A stretch of 64,000 bases of DNA. It comes from Megaleporinus macrocephalus. Its lineage: Eukaryota > Chordata > Actinopteri > Characiformes > Anostomidae. Both the position numbers and the translations under genes were made by a program. Location of the stretch: contig CM038727.1 of assembly GCA_021613375.1 (NCBI GenBank), forward strand, positions 5,142,064 to 5,206,063. Reading direction: 5' to 3'. Shown in pieces: positions 57,840 to 64,000 of the stretch (within the stretch, counting starts at the first letter, position 1; each line of letters begins with the position of its first letter). The notes beneath the pieces were generated by a model. It searched no databases. It was not told where the DNA came from and saw only the letters and a list, made by a program, of their open reading frames with translations.

Positions 57840-58800
57840 ACAGGTTATCAGGTTCACGCTGTGCGGTTTCTAGTCTTCGTGGAATGAAAACATGTAACGC
57901 TGGTAACCAAAGCTACTCCGGCGCACTTTCCCCGCCTCGGAGCCTCGGAGCCCTGGAGCCTCGGCAGTCTGATACATCAAAACCTCTAATGGCACTGAGA
58001 CAAATTGCAGAGCGAGTGCATTCCCTATTCCGAGGAAGCATTGTGATGTTTTTTGAGGTCTGAAGAGAGGTGAGCGTCCAGGTGTTGGCCCCCACGAGGC
58101 CAGCGAACCAGGGAAGCAACCGGCATCACAGAGGGACAGTGGAAGAGAGGTGAGCGTCCAGGTGTTGGCCCCCACGAGGCCAGCGAACCAACCGGCATCA
58201 GGAATGGAAAGCGGAGAAGGGAAGGAAAGCCGACTCGCTCCTCGTTTGTCTCGGCAGACAGGCAGTTAAGGGCTCGGCTCGCTCCGAAGCCCGCGCGGGC
58301 CGGTCTGTCCTCAGGCCTGGCACTAAATCACGTCCCGCAGCTCGGCGCTGCTATTATTACCGGCGGGATGCACCTTTCTCGGCGACTACAGCGGCATGCC
58401 AAAGAGGATTCGCTCATTGAGAAGCTATTTATAACCCCTGATCCCCGTGCTCTCCTGACCCCCTTTCACAGTCAGCCTCCGAGCCGTTAACACTCCCACG
58501 GCTTTAATACACCACGCGCTCCATTTGCCAACTGGAGGTGATCCTCAGCGCGGCCCGTATGAATAACGGGGCGCTGGAGGTCCGCGTTCCAGCCCATCCA
58601 GGTCCTCAGATGTTATTTAGCGGGGCACGATGTAGCCGTGTTACTCATCGGCCCTTTGTAGTTGCCGGTATCGCTGAAAGCTGCGGTATGCAAATCAGCC
58701 TTCTAACAAACAGAGTGCTTCTGTTATGCAAGCTTTTATTGGGTTTTGTGAGCAGCCGGCTCATCCGAGTTGAGTAATGGAATTATCGCTGGAGGTTCTC
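57840..58800. other. GC-rich candidate regulatory island with local duplication
   Basis: Complex, CpG-containing sequence. GAAGAGAGGTGAGCGTCCAG with GTGTTGGCCCCCACGAGGCC occurs at 58062 and again at 58142, an 80-base tandem duplication. Further right are GCTATTTATAACCCCTGATC near 58422 and GGTATGCAAATCAGCC with a POU octamer at 58688-58695. The frames have no recognisable domain. Confidence 0.35.
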
Positions 58801-59059
58801 GCTGATTTCAGTCACACTCGCTCCCACTTCAGTAAAGAGTTCATCATCAATGACCTGAAAAAACAACCCCAGGTTTTATCAATCCTGAGCAGATTGCCAT
58901 GTCTGTAAATAATCCATTTGCGGCTCTTCTGAGGTACACGGGCCACTTGACGAAGCATCTACTCACATTCCCAGCAACGAATCAGCCTTAAGAGTACAAG
59001 TCTGGACAAGATAAAACCAAGCACCTAGTCATGCAGAGCTTCTACACATATTAGTAAAG
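58801..59059. other. no feature recognised
   Basis: Complex sequence without a family match. Confidence 0.4.
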
Positions 59060-59872
59060 AATGGGTCGCTCTATAGAACTCTTTGAACTCCAGTGTGGTA
59101 CCGTGATAGGACGCCACCTGTGCAACAAGTCCAGTGGTGAAGTTTCCTCACTACTATATAGTCAGTGGTGTTAGAACAAAGTGGAAGTGATTGAGAACGA
59201 CAGCAACTCAGACACCAAGTGGTAGAACACGTACAATGACAGAGCGGGTCAGCGGATGCTGAGGAGCATAGTGCACAGAGGTCACCAACTTTCTACAGAG
59301 TCAATCACTACAGACCTCCAAACTTCATGTGGTCTTCAGATCAGCTCAAGAACAGAGAGTAGAGAGCTTCATAGAGAGCACGCCAACACTGGACTCTAGA
59401 GCAGTGGAGATGTGTTCTCTGGAGTGACCAATCACGCTTCTCAGCCTGGCTGGCCGATGGACAAGTCTGGGATTGGCGGTTGCCAGGAGAACAATACTTG
59501 TCTGACTGCACTGTGCTGAGTGTAAAGTTTGCTGGAGGGGGGGTTATGGTGTGCGGTTGTTTTTCAAGAGGTGGGAACTCTTAATGCTTCAGCAGACCAA
59601 GAGATTCTGGACAATTTCATGCTCCCTTTCTGTTCCAACATGACTGCCCACCAGTGCACAAAGCAGCTTCATAAAGACATGGAGGAGAGAGTTTTGTGTG
59701 GAAGAACTTGACTGGCCTGCACAGAGTCCTGACCTCAATCTGATAGAACACCTTTGGAAAGAATTAGAGCGGAGACTGTGAGCCAGACCTTCTCGTCCAA
59801 CATGAGTGTCTCAAGTTCATATGTGTGTGAAGGTGAATACGAGCGAATACTTTTGGCAGTATAGTGTATTTG
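59060..59872 (+). pseudogene. Tc1-like transposase, nearly full but broken copy
   Basis: Contains GAACTCCAGTGTGGTACCGT, the DNA-binding/linker region, then the catalytic motifs: 'WSDQSRF' (first Asp codon 59426-59428), 'FQHDCPPVH' (second Asp 59642-59644) and 'PDLNLIEH' (Glu 59746-59748). The last two are 104 bases apart, one base short of the 35-codon step expected for DD34E, so a one-base deletion lies between them. Several stops and two or more deletions break the frame. It ends at GCGAATACTTTTGGCAGTAT next to TA. It once encoded a cut-and-paste transposase and is now inactive. Confidence 0.85.
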
Positions 59873-60166
59873 CATGATTGTTGTTTTAAACAGTCTCGAT
59901 TAAAAAAAAAAAAAAAAACCAAAACGATAGAAATATGACAAAAAAATCTGCTTAAACTGCTGATCAGACCCATCTGGGGAGTATCTGGACATGGTCCTAA
60001 TGTTCTAATGAGTGTGTCTGATTGGCGTGTCTGATCAGTCTAACCATGTGTGCAGACCGCAAGCAACGAGAGCCCGAGACACTCAGCGGCGTTCAGCGAT
60101 GTGACTGTGAGCAACGTGATCAAGGTTCTTCAAGGTTCCCTTCAAAACTGCCCCACTGACTTTGGT
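59664..60166. repeat. segmental duplication, copy 2 (about 0.5 kb)
   Basis: Direct-orientation partner of 57337-57835, about 2.33 kb downstream. It shares the same internal deletion in the Tc1 part and the same unrelated flank, so the pair arose by copying genomic DNA and not by two transposon insertions. Confidence 0.92.
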
Positions 60167-60171
60167 TCCTA

Positions 60172-61235
60172 CTACTAAGTACTAATGGAATTTAGGAATG
60201 AGTACCATGTGTACGAGTAGTGATGAAGTTTAGGAAGGAGGTTCTGATCCAGGATTAGCTGATGTGTATCAGTACCGATGGAGTTTAGGAAGGAGGTTCT
60301 GATCCAGGATCAGCTACCAAGTGTATCAGTACCGATGTAGTTTAGGAATAAGGTTCTGATCCAGGATCAGCTACCATGTGTATCAGTACTGATGGAGTTA
60401 ATGAAGGTTGTTCTGATCCAGGATCAGCTGCTATGTGTATCAGTACTGAAGGAATTTAGGAAGGAGGTTCTGATACAGGATCAGCTACCATGTGTATCAG
60501 TGCTGATGGAGCTTAGGAAGGAGGTTCTGATCCAGGATCGGTTACCATGTTTATCAGTGCTGACAGAGTTTAGGAATGAGGTTCTGATCCAGGATCAGCT
60601 ACCATGTGTTTCAGTAGTGATGGAGTTTAGGAAGGAGGTTCTGATCCAGGATCAGTTACTATGTGTATCAGTACTAATGGAAATTAGGAAGGAGGTTCTG
60701 ATCCAGGATCAGCTCCCATGTTTATCAGTGCTGATGGACTTTAGGAAGGGGGTTCTGGGCCAAGATTAGCTACCACATGTATCAATAGTGAGAGGTTAGG
60801 ACAGAGGTTCTGATCCAGGATCAGCTACCTTGTGTATTAGAAGTGATGGAGTTAATGAAGGTTGTTCTGATCCTGGGTCAGCTGCTATGTGTATCAGTAT
60901 TGATGGAGTTTAGGAAGGAGGTTCTGATCCAGGATTAGCTAATGTGTATCAGTACCGATGGAGTTTAGGAAGGAGGTTCTGATCCAGGATCAGCTACCAT
61001 GTGTATCAGTGCTAATGGAGTTTAGAAAGATGGTTCTGATCCAGGATCAGCCACCATGTGTATCAGTAGTGATGAAGTTTAGGAAGCAGGTTCTGATCCA
61101 GGATTAGCTGATGTGTATAAGTACCGATGGAGTTTAGGAATGAGGTTCTGATCCAGGATCAGCTACCAAGTGTATCAGTAGTGATGGTGTTTAGGAATGA
61201 GGTTCTGATTCAAGATCAGCTGCCATGTTTATCAC
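60172..61235. repeat. 57-bp minisatellite, about 18 units
   Basis: Units follow AGGAAGGAGGTTCTGATCCA then GGATCAGCTACCATGTGTAT-CAGTACTGATGGAGTTT. The period is mostly 57 bases, a multiple of three, so a 125-residue frame (60392-60769) stays open with VLIQDQLPCVSVL repeats. It is not considered a gene. Many units contain the perfect 15-base hairpin CTGATCCAGGATCAG. Confidence 0.95.
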
Positions 61236-61839
61236 AAAGGCTCTAACTCCAAGGCTCTACACGTGAGGCAATGTTCTCAGTTAGACTCTCAGCAGAATAT
61301 CATGTCACGATATTTAATATTTGGTACATCCCCAGTACTCATCATATTATTTAAAGGGAAAATACTTGTAATTGGTTACAACTCTTAAAAGAGAATCTAA
61401 AGTATTGATACTTTGGTATCGATCCGCCACGTCTAAGGTAACATCAAGGTAAAGGAATCGGAGTTTAATGAACTGAATCAACTTCCGTTTCCCCTGAATT
61501 GGATTGGAACTGGGTAAACAGCACCAACGTTAAAACAATTAACCATCCACAGTTACCGGCATCCCAGTCCTCCAGAATGGACGTATGATTAGAACCAAGC
61601 TAATCGATTCGGACTGTTTTCGCTTTTGACTTTCAGTAATCCGAGTGAAACGCTAACGCATCGATTCCCATCCTCTTCCTTCAGCACAAGTCCGCTAACA
61701 GCCTAGGTGTTCCGAACAGGCCGTAAATAGACTTAATACCCAAGAACGGTTGCCTGAAGAGGTTCGGGGCCAAATTTAGCTCAAAAGCCCCACTGTCTGT
61801 ATCAGTGCCACCACTGTGTCCAGCCCAGATCTGTGACAA
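61236..61839. other. no feature recognised
   Basis: Complex sequence, AT-rich on the left and mixed on the right. Confidence 0.4.
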
Positions 61840-62125
61840 CCGACCATGTCTCTTCTGACTGCCCGCACAGCCGGGCGGTTCAGGAATCAGAGACGTGTGG
61901 GAAAAGCCTCGCTGCATTCTAATCAGCTCAAACAAACGCAGGGCCGTAAAAGAAGGGTGGAAGGAACCTGGAGAATAACGCTGGTTGCTGTGGCATTGTT
62001 TAGTCCAGCAGCTGTCCAGCACACAGTTGGTTCGAGCAGTCTGCTGCTAGGGGACGCAGACAGGACTGGGGGCAGGCGGGGGCAATAAAAGCCAAAGTGA
62101 AAACGAGCCGCTCGCTCTATAAAAG
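61840..62125. other. candidate regulatory island
   Basis: Complex sequence with GCATTCTAATCAGCTC near 61913, and CTCTATAAAAGCTCTG near 62115, which contains a good TATA-box word (62118-62125). No downstream exon was found, so promoter function is speculative. Confidence 0.25.
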
Positions 62126-62334
62126 CTCTGCTGATGGAGAGAATGTTAGTATTCAGATTCGAATCCAGCTATTCGACCTATCTATCAGTGATTGAGTTAT
62201 TGGTTCTTATGATAACACAGTCTGAAATATGCAAATGAGGCCTGAGAACCAATCACAGTGTTTGTACTGTTTGTAAGCACTTTCAGCCAATCACAGCGCA
62301 AGACACATTACAAAAGGAATGGAATACAAGCGCT

Positions 62335-63500
62335 TACTAAGTTGATGCTGAGGTTGATATGGTATCCAAGGTGCTTACAAGTTGTTAGGTGGTTGCTATG
62401 GCATCCTAGATGGTCCCTAGGTAGCTGCTAGGGCGCCCAGGTGGTTGCTATGAGATATCATAGTAACTTATAGTAACCTCATAGCAACCTCCCAGGACAC
62501 CATAGCAACAATTTAATTATTACTTGAGATGTCATAGTAACTTATAGTAACCTTATAGCAACCACAGATAGTTGCATCCCAGATAGTTTCTAGGTAGCTG
62601 CTAGGGTGCCTAGGTGGTTGCTATGAAGGTACTATAAGGTTACTATAATTTCTCAAGTGAGAATTAAGTTGTTGCTATGGCATCCTATGTGGTTGCTAGG
62701 ATATCTCGGGTGCTATATGATGTAGAAAAGTGAAATTCAACAAAAGGTGGTTGCTATAAGATATCATAGTAACCCTATAGTAACCTCATAGCAACCACCT
62801 GGGATACCATAGCAACCACCTAAGACGCCATAGCAACAACTTATCACTTGAGATGTCACAGTAACTTTACAGTAACCTCATAGCAACCACCTGCTATGGC
62901 ATCCCAGATAGCTCCTAGTTAGCTGCTAGGGTGCCCAGGTGGTTGCTATGAGGTAACTATAAGGTTACTATGATTTCTCAAGTGAGAATTAAGTTGTTGC
63001 TATGGCATCCAATGTGGTCGCTGTATCTCGAGTGCTTACCAAGATGTTGCTAGGTAGTCACTATTGTATCCTAGGTGGTTGCTAGTCATTGGTTGTAATC
63101 ATATCCCAGGTGTTTGCTATGATGTTGCTATGGTATTCCAGGTGCTTACTAACATGTTGCTAGGTGGTTGCTATAGTGTTGCTATGAGATTGTAATAGTA
63201 CCTCAAGTGCTTATCAAAGTGTTGCTAGTTAGCTGCTATGATTTACTAGATAGTTGTTAGGTCACTTCTATGGTATCCCAGGTGGTTGCTATGATGTTGC
63301 TATGGAATTCCAGGTGCTTACTAACATATTGCTAGGTGGTTGCTATAGTGTTGCTATGTGATTGTAATAGTACCTCAAGTGCTTATCAAAGTGTTGCAAG
63401 TTAACTGCTATGATTTACTAGATGGTTGTTAGACCATGTCTATGGTATCCCAGGTGGTGGTTAGGCCACTGCTATGGTATCCCAGGTAGTTGCTGATGTT
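62335..63500. repeat. GGTTGCTA-type minisatellite (right copy), with inverted blocks
   Basis: Plus-orientation units (GGTATCCCAGGTGGTTGCTA, TTGCTAGGTGGTTGCTATAG) are mixed with reverse-orientation stretches (TCATAGCAACCACCTGGGAT near 62788, CATAGTAACTTATAGTAACC near 62459). Adjacent opposite blocks such as TATAAGGTTACTATGA and CATAGTAACTTTACAGTAA can pair. A 180-base period is seen between about 63115 and 63470. Confidence 0.88.
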
Positions 63501-63552
63501 TACCACAATACCCAAAACGATGGACTAACTTTGGCTCTCTTCATAAAAAAAC

Positions 63553-63569
63553 AAAACAAAAAAAAAAAC
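63553..63569. repeat. A-rich run
   Basis: CAAAACAAAAAAAAAACAC-type run just before a MITE-A copy. Confidence 0.8.
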
Positions 63570-63611
63570 ACTGTTGGTCAGTGTTCTGCTAGTACTGACC
63601 ATATACACTAC

Positions 63612-63830
63612 ACCATGCTGTCTAAAGAAAAGCAAGTACCACCAAAATTTTAACTTTATGGGAGGGGCCAAAAATTGTCTTTACTTCTAATGTAAGTCAA
63701 TGGAACCAGATTTTTTTATTTTGGAGCATTTCTATTGGTCCACTCATTATAGATTTTTTACACAATGTAATTGGCAGCTGTCAATAATTTAACAATAATG
63801 GAGATTTTTCATTGGACAGCAATGCCATAT
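63612..63830. mobile_element. MITE-A copy
   Basis: ACCATGCTGTCTAAAGAAAA at the left and TTTTCATTGGACAGCAATGC at the right. GTAAGTCAATGGAACCAGA, GGAGCATTTCTATTGGTCCA and TTTACACAATGTAATTGGC inside. It is a diverged but recognisably complete copy. Confidence 0.8.
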
Positions 63831-64000
63831 TTCAGAGAAGCAAATTGTATTGAGACATAATTGACCTTGATAACGACACATACAGTCATATCAGCCAATC
63901 ATAACGTCCCTGGCCTCGTATCCCATTTTAAATGGATCTGTGCTTCCGAACACTTTCTTTGACTCATGTGTGCAGCACCGGCACGGCGAACCAATAGCCA

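Noticed and set aside
60392..60769. 125-aa frame with a 19-residue repeat
   Set aside because: The 57-bp minisatellite period is divisible by three, so the frame stays open without selection; flanking units contain stops and frameshifts.
62118..62125. TATAAAAG word that could be a core promoter
   Set aside because: No initiator, exon or downstream frame supports it, and such words are common by chance in 64 kb.

Overview
This window looks like vertebrate nuclear DNA, most likely teleost fish. The evidence is the dense mix of (AT)n, (GT)n, (GATA)n and (GA)n microsatellites, kilobase-long minisatellites, Tc1/mariner and hAT transposon remains, L2-like and other LINE tails, and a tRNA-like SINE head, all without bacterial-style gene packing. 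An otophysan fish would fit, but the order cannot be proved from the sequence alone. I found no convincing host protein-coding exon, no rRNA and no intact tRNA. The only coding traces are broken transposon genes: Tc1 transposase pieces near 15.2, 46.7-47.3, 56.1-56.2, 57.3-57.5 and 59.1-59.9 kb, an amplified Tc1 fragment at 43.8-44.7 kb, and LINE reverse-transcriptase C-termini near 48.2, 50.2 and 54.5-54.9 kb.

Layout. 0-12 kb: a GGTTGCTA-type minisatellite, quiet sequence, L2-like tails, a hAT-like element with target duplication (7.4-8.3 kb), two copies of an abundant small MITE (called MITE-A here), and a 50-bp minisatellite that seems to have grown inside a SINE. 12-20 kb: a purine block followed by a pyrimidine block, a deleted Tc1 element, a GC-rich island (16.6-17.6 kb), and a composite AT array built around a MITE-A fragment. 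20-26 kb: a 0.6-kb tandem duplication whose third copy is broken at a short telomere-like insert, two foldback elements, and a 1.6-kb minisatellite with 37/39-bp units and a 676-bp higher-order period. 26-32 kb: an alternating A-B-A-B-A-B array of about 0.45-kb units, then a 0.6-kb GATA array. 32-42 kb: a second, inverted hAT-like copy, 1.1 kb of purine tract facing 1.35 kb of pyrimidine tract, a 16-bp minisatellite (1.3 kb) and a 20-bp minisatellite (1.1 kb). 42-50 kb: a tandem array of palindromic units, a tandem array made from a Tc1 transposase piece, and a Harbinger-like MITE with TTA duplication. 50-64 kb: LINE remains, a LINE 3' region holding a 44-bp minisatellite with a 570-bp higher-order period, further MITE-A copies, a roughly 0.5-kb segmental duplication, a 57-bp minisatellite with a perfect hairpin in many units, and a second GGTTGCTA array.

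Between the repeats lie islands of complex, moderately GC-rich sequence without sustained reading frames, some carrying homeodomain-, HOX-PBX- or POU-like motifs. They look like candidate conserved non-coding elements. The simplest reading is a gene desert or very large intron near a developmental gene, but conservation was not tested. The strongest direct observations are the repeat architectures, several of which record a sequence of events: transposon insertion, partial deletion, then tandem amplification.
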